A program made the position numbers and the translations under genes. Shown here in pieces: positions 1 to 5,539 of a DNA stretch of 9,596 nucleotides; positions within the stretch are counted from its first letter, which is position 1; each line of letters begins with the position of its first letter. The notes below the pieces were generated by a model. That model did no database searches. It was not told the origin of the DNA and was given only the letters and a program-made list of their open reading frames with translations. The stretch spans positions 1 through 9,596 of the forward strand of contig DAOVTU010000067.1 of the NCBI GenBank assembly GCA_030632925.1. The letters are read 5' to 3'. Source of the DNA: Candidatus Krumholzibacteriia bacterium. Its GTDB lineage: Bacteria > Krumholzibacteriota > Krumholzibacteriia > LZORAL124-64-63.

Positions 1-60
1 CCGGCACCATTTTCAGGCACCGGGCCTCTATCAGGGGCTAACCCCAAACCTGCTCGTAAT
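1..60. other. Spacer downstream of flgE
   Basis: After the flgE TAG at 61-63 no gene can be recognised before the window ends. On the minus strand there is a small hairpin, GGGG-UUAG-CCCC (34-45), without a U-run, and a direct repeat of GGTGCC spaced 8 nt. An ATG at 8-10 reads only three codons and has no good ribosome site, so whether the next gene starts there cannot be told. Confidence 0.4.
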
Positions 61-2094
61 CTAGCGCACCAGATTGACCAATTCCTGCATCACCTGGTCA
101 GCTGTGGTGATCACTCGGCTATTGGCCTGGAAGGCGCGTTGAGCCACCACCAGGTTCGTAAATTCTTTAGCCAGGTCGACATTGCTGGTCTCCAGAGCGC
201 CCGGCACCAGGGAGATGCCGTTGCCTTCGCCGGCGAACATCTCGATCGCCTGCCCGGAGTTGCCGCTGCGTCGGTAGGTGTTGTTGGCGTCACGGGTCAG
301 GCCGTCCGCGTTGGAGAACGAGGCCATGCCGATCCGTGCAATCGCCTGGGCGGTGTCATTGCTGAAGATGCCCGTGATCGTGCCCGACTGGTCAATGTTG
401 AAGTCCACCAGGGAACCGGTGCCATACCCATCGGCGATGGATTTGAGATTTCCCGTGCCTTCGAACTGGGTCAGTCCGGTCAGGGCGCCGATCTCGCCGA
501 AGTCTACGATCAGGTCCAGGTTGGCCGCACCCTCGGTGCCGGTGGGCTGCGGCTGGATGCTCAGGCTGCTGGAACCGTCATCGAAAGTGAAAGCGCTTAC
601 GGTACCGGTATCGCTGAACCGCATGCGGCCGCTGCCACCCGAGAGAATGGTTTCGCTACCCTCGGTGTTGGCTTGCCAGATCCACTCGTTCTGTCCGGGC
701 ACCTTTTCGAAGCTGAAGCTGACCGTGTGCTCGTCGCCGAGACTGTCGAAGACCGACGTGGCCATCGAGAAGGTCTTCTTGTCGGAAGCCTGTTGGGTCT
801 GCGCAAAATCGAAGGCGGTCTCCAGGGCGGAGTTGATCACGCCGGTTTCGGAGATCGAGATGTCGCCGATCGCGGTGGCCGTGCCGACTTCTCCGCGCAC
901 GACTATCTGGCCCGACTCGTTGATTTCCACAGGCTGGGAATCAACGTTCAGGCTGTATTGTATTTCCATGGCCAGTTCGCCCAGGGTCGTGGTCGCATCG
1001 ACGACCATCGGAGTCACGGTAGTTTGCGTACCACCGATAGAACCGCTCACATCCAGGCTCGTTGCGCCGGTATCCAGACCGAGGCTGACTCCACTGGCGT
1101 CAAACATTTCACTCAAAAGGTCATCCGACTGTGCATAGGCCCGCAATTGGCTCGAACTGCCACCGGTGCCGGGCACCATGGACGAAGGGAAGCCAAGATT
1201 GGTGTTGAACTGCGTCTTGCCGACCACCGTCAACGAGAAACCGTCGATGGTTCCACTGGTGGGCAGCGCCAGAATCGAACCGTCAGCAGCAACGGACAAA
1301 TTCATCGCTACACCGGCGTTGCTCAGTGAAGTTTGCACCTCGGCCAGCATCGTATCCAGATCCATGCCCTCGGTTACGGTAATCGAAAGGGCATTGATTT
1401 CGGCGCCTGCCTGACGGCCGTTGATGTTGATGGTATCTCCGACGGACAAGCCCAGGCCACCCAGGGTTTCGCCGCTCATATCAGTCAAAAGGTCGCCGCC
1501 TTCAGCCGCCACCAGGAAAGCCGGACTTTCCATGACGGTGCCCTTGGCGTCGCTGTCACTGTCAAGGTTACCCATCAACGAAATCTGGGTCGAAGGCGCA
1601 GCGGGAACCACCAGGCCCGGATCAATAAAGATGTCGGTCATGGGACCGGTGCCGATAACGCCTGAGGAGTCGGCCATGACGCCCTGCACACGCAGTCCGG
1701 TCGAGGGGTTCACCAGGACGTTTTCGCTGTCCAGGCCGAAGATGCCCGCGCGGGTATAGACCCGGCTCTGGCCATCACTGAGCACGAAGAATCCGGGGCC
1801 CTGAATGGCCAGATCGGTGTTCTTGCCCGTGGTCTGGAAGTTGCCCTGGGCAAAGTTGGTATCGATGCTGCCAACGGAGGTTCCCAGCCCGATCTGCTGG
1901 GGGTTGGAGCCGCCCAGTCCCCCGGCCACCGGTCGGCTGGCCGACTTGATGGTCTGGGTCAACATCTCGTTGAAGGTCACGCGCCCCGACTTGAACCCGG
2001 TGGTATTGCTATTGGCAATGTTGTTGCCGATAACGTCCAGGTTGGTCAGGTTGGCCGCGAGGCCCGAAACGCCGGAATAAAGGGACTTGAACAT
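61..2094 (-). CDS. flgE: Flagellar hook protein FlgE, enlarged (677 aa)
   Basis: FlgE polymerises into the hook, the universal joint between rod and filament, after export through the flagellar type III system. The N-terminus carries the rod/hook signature SLYSGVSGLAANLTNLDVIG followed by NNIANSNTTGFKSGRVTF (about 4-41). The C-terminus carries NVDLAKEFTNLVVAQRAFQA (638-657) and VITTADQVMQELVNLVR, the coiled-coil part of domain D0. The segment 55-160 (LGGSNPQQIGLGTSVGSIDT and onward) is the D1 part typical of the Bacillus/delta-type FlgE. Residues about 435-550 match the FlaE-like domain (ATSVFDSLGDEHTVSFSF). The protein is much longer than the about 400 residues of enteric FlgE; the surplus is mainly residues 165-430, exposed on the hook surface, and seems to hold an internal duplication. 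No cysteine was seen. FlgG and FlgF are excluded by length and by position after flgD. Confidence 0.96.
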   Translation of the reverse strand: MFKSLYSGVSGLAANLTNLDVIGNNIANSNTTGFKSGRVTFNEMLTQTIKSASRPVAGGLGGSNPQQIGLGTSVGSIDTNFAQGNFQTTGKNTDLAIQGPGFFVLSDGQSRVYTRAGIFGLDSENVLVNPSTGLRVQGVMADSSGVIGTGPMTDIFIDPGLVVPAAPSTQISLMGNLDSDSDAKGTVMESPAFLVAAEGGDLLTDMSGETLGGLGLSVGDTININGRQAGAEINALSITVTEGMDLDTMLAEVQTSLSNAGVAMNLSVAADGSILALPTSGTIDGFSLTVVGKTQFNTNLGFPSSMVPGTGGSSSQLRAYAQSDDLLSEMFDASGVSLGLDTGATSLDVSGSIGGTQTTVTPMVVDATTTLGELAMEIQYSLNVDSQPVEINESGQIVVRGEVGTATAIGDISISETGVINSALETAFDFAQTQQASDKKTFSMATSVFDSLGDEHTVSFSFEKVPGQNEWIWQANTEGSETILSGGSGRMRFSDTGTVSAFTFDDGSSSLSIQPQPTGTEGAANLDLIVDFGEIGALTGLTQFEGTGNLKSIADGYGTGSLVDFNIDQSGTITGIFSNDTAQAIARIGMASFSNADGLTRDANNTYRRSGNSGQAIEMFAGEGNGISLVPGALETSNVDLAKEFTNLVVAQRAFQANSRVITTADQVMQELVNLVR
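853..1494 (-). repeat. Diverged internal duplication in the variable region of FlgE
   Basis: Residues 201-290 and 325-414 of FlgE align as two copies. DLLTDM (201) matches DLLSEM (325); exactly 13 residues later LGLSVGDT (214) matches LGLDTGAT (338); the helix DLDTMLAEVQTSL (245-257) matches TLGELAMEIQYSL (370-382) with one residue shift; then DGSIL matches SGQIV. The pattern (beta strand, 'LGL..G', strand with NG/SG, helix, strand) resembles the small hook-exposed inserts of flagellins and hook proteins known as flagellin hook IN motifs. The DNA copies are too diverged to recombine. Found by eye, without profile support. Confidence 0.6.
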
Positions 2095-2099
2095 GGGAT

Positions 2100-2105
2100 C
2101 CTCCT
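2100..2105 (-). promoter_or_regulatory. Consensus ribosome binding site of flgE
   Basis: A full AGGAGG lies 5 nt before the ATG at 2094. It is the best Shine-Dalgarno match of the window and flgE is the only gene after fliK not overlapping or abutting its neighbour. This fits independent, strong translation of an abundant structural subunit and confirms the start. Confidence 0.75.
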
Positions 2106-2117
2106 GCTTCTAAGTGT

Positions 2118-2138
2118 CCGCTGGCACAGGGCCGGCGG
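2118..2138 (-). other. Hairpin in the flgD-flgE spacer
   Basis: The minus-strand RNA can pair CCGCCGGC with GCCAGCGG around a 5-nt loop; one internal C-A mismatch interrupts 4 plus 3 GC-rich pairs. It lies between the flgD stop and the flgE ribosome site. No U-run follows, so it is not an intrinsic terminator. It could be a stability or processing element that separates flgE output from flgD, since the hook needs many more FlgE than FlgD copies. Function is inferred. Confidence 0.35.
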
Positions 2139-2143
2139 GTTGA

Positions 2144-2794
2144 CTAGCTAACTTTGTAAATTTCAGAGACGTAGTATTCAAATTCGCCGACCATCACGAT
2201 GGCCTGGTTGTTGTCGTAGCGCAGTCCGTCCACCGGACCGGTCATCAGGGTCGTGACGGGGAATTCATCCCCACCGGCATTTTCAGCCGTGATGCTGACG
2301 CTGTAGTTGCCATCGGGCGCCATTTCGCCATCGTCCAGCAATCCGTCCCAGTTGAACTGGTTCAGGCCGGTGCGGATGTTGACCTCCTGGGTCGCCACCA
2401 CGGTGCCGTTGCTGTCGGTGATTTCGACGGTGCCGCGGCCGGGAATTTCCGAAACGAACATGTTCTGGGAAACTTCGCCGTCGGTGATCGAAGCAGTTTT
2501 CCCTTCGACGGTCACGTTCTTGCCGACCAGGCTGAGCATGGACGTATTGTTGATGGCCTGACCCAGCACGAGGCTCTCTTCGAGCAACGTATTGGTCTTC
2601 TCAGATTCTTCCAGCATGGTGAACTGGGTGATCTGAGAGGTGAATTCCTGGTTGTCCATGGGGCTCATGGGATCCTGGTTCTGGATCTGGGCGACCAGCA
2701 GGGCCATAAAATCCATCTTGTTGATCTCGGAATAGTCGCGCTCCGGAGCACCGGCCACGGGTCCATATCCGTCAGTGATTCCTGCGATAGACAT
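2144..2794 (-). CDS. flgD: Flagellar hook capping protein FlgD
   Basis: FlgD forms the temporary cap at the tip of the growing hook and is needed for FlgE subunits to assemble; it is exported by the flagellar type III system and later replaced. The 216 residues are near the usual length. The conserved N-terminal region is clear: DFMALLVAQIQNQDPMSPMD (28-47) followed by QEFTSQITQFTMLEE. The C-terminal half shows the FlgD pair of folds: a Tudor-like part (about 86-112 and 180-216) around an Ig-like insert (about 115-178) with NQFNWDGLLDDG and APDGNYSVSI. The ATG is 3 nt after the fliK stop, with GAGGAAGG upstream inside fliK. A 49-nt spacer separates it from flgE. Confidence 0.96.
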   Translation of the reverse strand: MSIAGITDGYGPVAGAPERDYSEINKMDFMALLVAQIQNQDPMSPMDNQEFTSQITQFTMLEESEKTNTLLEESLVLGQAINNTSMLSLVGKNVTVEGKTASITDGEVSQNMFVSEIPGRGTVEITDSNGTVVATQEVNIRTGLNQFNWDGLLDDGEMAPDGNYSVSITAENAGGDEFPVTTLMTGPVDGLRYDNNQAIVMVGEFEYYVSEIYKVS

Positions 2795-2797
2795 GAT

Positions 2798-4357
2798 CTA
2801 TCCTTCCTCGTTGGCCAGTTGCCAACTCATGGCGCTTTCCCAGGCTTCCTGGGCGCGTGCACTTTGTTGATCCGTTTGACCGTGATGGCCCTGTCCGTTG
2901 CCGCCGCCCTGTTTGGCGTTTTCGCGACGATCATCATTTTTCTGATCCTTGTTCTGTTCCTGTTTATTGTCCTGGCGCGTATCGGCGCCGTCCTTGATCT
3001 CGACCCGGACGTCCACCTGGCTGAACCTTGCGGAGCGTTCCACGAGGCGATCGGTGAGATCCTTCATGTTGTCGCGCAGGGCTGCCTCGGCTTCAGGGGT
3101 GTTGGCGGACATGGCCACCGTAAGGCGGTCATCGCGGGCCTCGAAATTCAACTCGATCTGGCCCAGGCTTTCGGGATTCAGCTTGATCGTAATTTTCTGC
3201 GAGCCGGTGATATCGCTGAGGTTGGCACTCAGGTGACGCACCACCTGTTGTTTGACACTCTTCGATACCGTCGGGTCAGCAGCCAGATGGGTCGCCGGTG
3301 CCTGCACTGTTGTTTGGGCGGGACGGGCCAGGGCGCTCGGGTCGAGATTGACGGCGGCCGGCGCATCGGTCTGCGGGGCGTCAGAAACAACTTCATGGGG
3401 CACGTTCACCGCTTGCTCGAGAGGCTTGACCATCTCGGCTTCGAGGCTCAAAGGTGCAGGCTCGGATTCAGCTTGCGGCAAAGCGGATTCTTTGGAATCA
3501 GTCTCAGCGTTCGTGCCGGCGTCGGCACTGGTGTCTACCGTGGGGACCGGCAGTTCCGCCGCTTCAGGCAATGCGGTCTGGCTTGCACTTTCCGTAGAAT
3601 TCCGGGACGCATTTTTAAGGGTATCGGTCATCATCTGCGATTCGCTGACGACGGGTACCTGGGAATAGGTTTCGCGGCCCTTGGCGACAGTTTCCAACTC
3701 GGTCGCCGACAGCACCGTGGCGGCCTCGGCGACGGATTTTACAGCCGATTCGATGGTGGCTGCAGTCTCAGTGACCAGTGCTTCGGCCACCGGAGCACCT
3801 GCTGCCGGCGTGCCTGTGACCACAGGTGCTGCCTTGGCAGGTACCTGGGCCAGCAGTTGTTCAGCCGGCGTGGCAATATTCGCAGCTTCAGGCTGCGCTG
3901 TTGTCGGTGAGTTTTGCATATGGGCTGCTGCCTGGCCCTGAACCGCCAGCCCCTGGGCCAGTATGGCCGGCACGTCGCCGGCGACTGATGCAGAAGTCGT
4001 TTCCAACGGCACCTGCGGCCCCACAACAGCGGCTTTTTGAGCGTCTGCGGTCTCGGTCAACATGGCCATGACTTTTTCAAGGTCCAATGCACCACTCTCG
4101 GTGGCCATCTGCGCGGTATCAGCCTCCGCCTTGACCACCGCAGCCTCATCCTTGGCTACGACCTCTGCGGCCTTGGCCTCGGGCTTCGCCTGGCGGTCGG
4201 TTTTCTGTTCCAACAAACTCGGAAAACTCACTCCGGCTTCGTCGCCTTCCAGCTGCCGATCGTCTTTGCGTCCGCTGACGGCAGGCGCAGCTTCAGGAGC
4301 CCGCTTCACCTGACGTGGAGTCGATTCAAAAAGAGGCATATGCTGCATGCTGTTCAT
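2798..4357 (-). CDS. fliK: Flagellar hook-length control protein FliK
   Basis: FliK is exported through the growing hook, measures its length and switches the export gate from hook to filament substrates. The ATG at 4357 overlaps the previous stop (TGATG) and has AAAGGG upstream; a TTG one codon earlier is less likely. The protein has 519 residues, long compared with the roughly 400 of Salmonella. The first about 360 are low-complexity, rich in Ala, Val, Pro, Glu and Thr and probably disordered, as expected of the ruler part. Residues about 364-457 match the conserved C-terminal hook-length domain: KITIKLNPESLGQIELNF (389-406), then LTVAMSANTPEAEAALRDNM and VDVRVEIKDG. A tail of about 62 residues follows, rich in Gln, Asn, Lys, Asp and Gly and ending in a short Trp-containing segment. 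Its place before flgD and flgE fits. The call rests on the C-terminal domain and context. Confidence 0.92.
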   Translation of the reverse strand: MNSMQHMPLFESTPRQVKRAPEAAPAVSGRKDDRQLEGDEAGVSFPSLLEQKTDRQAKPEAKAAEVVAKDEAAVVKAEADTAQMATESGALDLEKVMAMLTETADAQKAAVVGPQVPLETTSASVAGDVPAILAQGLAVQGQAAAHMQNSPTTAQPEAANIATPAEQLLAQVPAKAAPVVTGTPAAGAPVAEALVTETAATIESAVKSVAEAATVLSATELETVAKGRETYSQVPVVSESQMMTDTLKNASRNSTESASQTALPEAAELPVPTVDTSADAGTNAETDSKESALPQAESEPAPLSLEAEMVKPLEQAVNVPHEVVSDAPQTDAPAAVNLDPSALARPAQTTVQAPATHLAADPTVSKSVKQQVVRHLSANLSDITGSQKITIKLNPESLGQIELNFEARDDRLTVAMSANTPEAEAALRDNMKDLTDRLVERSARFSQVDVRVEIKDGADTRQDNKQEQNKDQKNDDRRENAKQGGGNGQGHHGQTDQQSARAQEAWESAMSWQLANEEG

Positions 4358-4881
4358 CAACCAATCCCTTTCAGACTCATGCGGGTACTCACCTGGGCGG
4401 CCAACCCGGGATCCATCTTGGCCAGGATCTTGGCAGCCTGGCGCTCTTTCATGCGCGTCATGATGTCCAAAATGATGTCCATTTCCAGGGCGCTGATGAT
4501 GGGCGCGGCTTGGTTGGGCTTCATCGCTTCATACATCTTGGCCAGCTTGGTGGCCGAACGTTCCCGTTCCTCGATGTATTCTTCTTGTTTCTGTTCCAGT
4601 TTCTTGATGACGGCCAACAGGCTTTCGCGTCCCTGCTCCAGCACCTGTTCCTGCACGACCACTGATTGGCGCAGGGCCAGCAGCTCTTCCTTGTCCTGTT
4701 GGATGCGGTCCCGTTCGACGGCCATATCGTGAAAAACACGCTCAGCCGCGGCGTAGTCCTCTGCGGTCAACTCGGGGCTCGCCCCACCATTGGCCGCCCT
4801 GTTCAACTGACTGCTGACAACCACCACCCCACCAAAGATGAGGACGAAGGTGATGACCGATATGATGAGCACGCTTTTCAT
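4357..4881 (-). CDS. MotE/YlxF-like flagellar protein (membrane-anchored coiled coil with MgtE-N-like domain)
   Basis: This 174-residue protein has one N-terminal membrane segment (about 3-24, KSVLIISVITFVLIFGGVVV), a spacer, a long charged coiled coil (about 50-110, rich in Glu, Arg, Gln and Lys) and a C-terminal segment (about 112-168: LAKMYEAMKPNQAAPII, ILDIMTRMKERQAAKILAKM) with the repeated 'M.P..AA.I' pattern of the MgtE N-terminal/MotE family. In Sinorhizobium MotE is a periplasmic partner of the motility protein MotC; in Bacillus the equivalent gene ylxF stands in the same place between fliJ and fliK, with unclear function. The topology suggests a small cytoplasmic N-terminus and the bulk outside the inner membrane. 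It is the first gene behind the sigma-54 promoter, and its TGA overlaps the fliK ATG by one base. The family is clear; the precise role is not, so no symbol is given. Confidence 0.85.
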   Translation of the reverse strand: MKSVLIISVITFVLIFGGVVVVSSQLNRAANGGASPELTAEDYAAAERVFHDMAVERDRIQQDKEELLALRQSVVVQEQVLEQGRESLLAVIKKLEQKQEEYIEERERSATKLAKMYEAMKPNQAAPIISALEMDIILDIMTRMKERQAAKILAKMDPGLAAQVSTRMSLKGIG

Positions 4882-4887
4882 GGACAT

Positions 4888-4894
4888 TCTCCTC
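4888..4894 (-). promoter_or_regulatory. Ribosome binding site deciding the start of the MotE-like gene
   Basis: GAGGAGA precedes two in-frame ATGs. The AGGAG core is 1 nt from the ATG at 4887, too close, and 7 nt from the ATG at 4881, which is optimal. The start is therefore put at 4881, giving MKSVLIISVI. A GTG at 4932 in the same frame would fall at the predicted transcription start and cannot have a leader. Confidence 0.7.
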
Positions 4895-4903
4895 AAGTCG
4901 CTG

Positions 4904-4928
4904 TCCGCAGGGTCGAATCTGCTGCGGA
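4904..4928 (-). other. Leader hairpin at the 5' end of the predicted sigma-54 transcript
   Basis: The minus-strand RNA has a perfect 7-bp stem, UCCGCAG paired with CUGCGGA, around an 11-nt loop. It begins a few bases after the start site predicted from the sigma-54 element and ends 9 nt before the ribosome site of the MotE-like gene. A 5' stem-loop may protect the transcript from decay. A GGA triplet at its 3' edge and another in the ribosome site would also allow CsrA-type binding. Function is inferred only. Confidence 0.4.
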
Positions 4929-4942
4929 TCACTCTCGCTCTC

Positions 4943-4957
4943 GCAACACCAGTGCCA
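4943..4957 (-). promoter_or_regulatory. Sigma-54 (RpoN) -24/-12 promoter for the motE-fliK-flgD-flgE unit
   Basis: Read on the minus strand this is CTGGCACTGGTGTTGCG: TGGCAC, five bases, then TTGC, against the sigma-54 consensus TGGCAC-N5-TTGCW. The invariant GG and GC are exactly 10 bases apart, and only the last consensus base (W) differs. It lies in the non-coding gap after fliJ, points at the MotE-like gene, and predicts transcription from about 4931, leaving a leader of about 50 nt before the ATG at 4881. No other site this good was seen in the window. Control of hook genes by RpoN with a flagellar enhancer-binding protein is known in Vibrio, Pseudomonas, Campylobacter and Caulobacter. 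Position, spacing and sequence agree, so this is a strong call. Confidence 0.85.
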
Positions 4958-5021
4958 GAGCGAACTTTTAGTTAAGCCTCATTGCGAACCTCGTAAGGTC
5001 CTCTGTTTTCTATCCTTGCAG

Positions 5022-5063
5022 CCGGTTGGAACAATTTTCCGGAGCCGGCCGATTTTCAGCCGG
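5022..5063 (-). promoter_or_regulatory. Candidate activator-binding region: two adjacent CCGG-bounded dyads
   Basis: Two elements stand 2 bp apart. The first (5022-5042) is bounded by CCGG at both ends and encloses GGAA-CAATT-TTCC (5028-5040). The second (5045-5063) is a dyad with 8-bp arms, CCGGCCGA and TCAGCCGG, around TTT, with one wobble position. Both share ATTTTC followed by CCGG. They lie about -91 to -132 from the start predicted for the sigma-54 element at 4943-4957, which is where NtrC-family enhancer-binding proteins usually bind. In RNA the second dyad could fold as a hairpin after fliJ, but no U-run follows, so an intrinsic terminator is unlikely. The activator role is inference. 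Confidence 0.4.
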
Positions 5064-5079
5064 GGGAAACTTGTGCCGT

Positions 5080-5538
5080 TCAGGTGGCAACCTTTGACCG
5101 TCTCTGCCGGTCGGCACGAATCTGGCCAACTTCGTCCAGATCCTGATTTTCCCGTTTCAGCTGTTCGGCCTGCCAAGCCGCTTTTTGTTTCTCACGGAGC
5201 TTGGTCAAGACCTCCAGGTCCCGCCAGACGTCGTTCAAGTCCTTGCGCTGAAGGGCCAGTTCTTCGTGGGCGCTCTTCAACTCGTCGGAAAATTCTTCCC
5301 GCATTTTTTCCAGATGCGTGACCCACATGGTGCGGGCCATCATGCCTTGCACACTGACGACCGCGTCGTTGACGTCGGAAAATTCACTCAGGTGCCGGGC
5401 GATGTCTTCGTCCACTGCAGCGATGCGGGCCTGCAGGCCGGTCACCACGCGATTCGCTTCAGCCACCCGGCGGCCCTGTTCGTCCACCAGCTTCTGCCGA
5501 TACCGCGCCACTTTTTCCAAACGGAACTTGAAAGCCAT
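5080..5538 (-). CDS. fliJ: Flagellar export chaperone/ATPase stalk FliJ
   Basis: FliJ is a small coiled-coil protein that sits in the centre of the FliI hexamer, like the gamma subunit of F1, and links it to the export gate protein FlhA; it also helps recycle export chaperones. The 152 residues begin MAFKFRLEKVARYRQKLVDE, the typical FliJ N-terminus, and are almost wholly charged and helical with heptad-like spacing, without membrane segments or cysteines. The ATG lies 1 nt after the fliI stop, with AGGAG about 9 nt upstream inside the fliI end. The position directly after fliI supports the call, since FliJ diverges strongly in sequence. After its TGA stop the operon has its only substantial gap, which carries a sigma-54 promoter for the next genes. 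Confidence 0.93.
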   Translation of the reverse strand: MAFKFRLEKVARYRQKLVDEQGRRVAEANRVVTGLQARIAAVDEDIARHLSEFSDVNDAVVSVQGMMARTMWVTHLEKMREEFSDELKSAHEELALQRKDLNDVWRDLEVLTKLREKQKAAWQAEQLKRENQDLDEVGQIRADRQRRSKVAT

Positions 5539-5539
5539 C

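Noticed and set aside
139..1329. Long open frame of 396 codons on the plus strand opposite flgE
   Set aside because: It is the shadow of flgE in GC-rich DNA. The predicted protein has no recognisable domain, is rich in His, Arg, Gly and Ala as expected of antisense reading, and the opposite strand is a clear full-length hook protein.
1651..1658. GCCGATAA on the plus strand, also near 2026, resembling a sigma-28 -10 element
   Set aside because: No TAAA stands 15 bases upstream (the nearest, near 1626, is 21 bases away), the direction is opposite to all genes, and the sequence is the antisense of Ile-Gly codons of FlgE.
2819..3910. Plus-strand open frame of 363 codons opposite fliK, with a hydrophobic N-terminal stretch
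   Set aside because: The hydrophobic part is the antisense of the Gln/Asn/Lys/Asp-rich FliK tail, whose codons read as Leu/Ile/Val/Phe on the other strand. There is no supporting promoter, and fliK fits family and operon.
5045..5063. Hairpin after fliJ as an intrinsic terminator
   Set aside because: The stem is good but neither strand has a following T-run, so Rho-independent termination is not supported; an activator site is the better guess.
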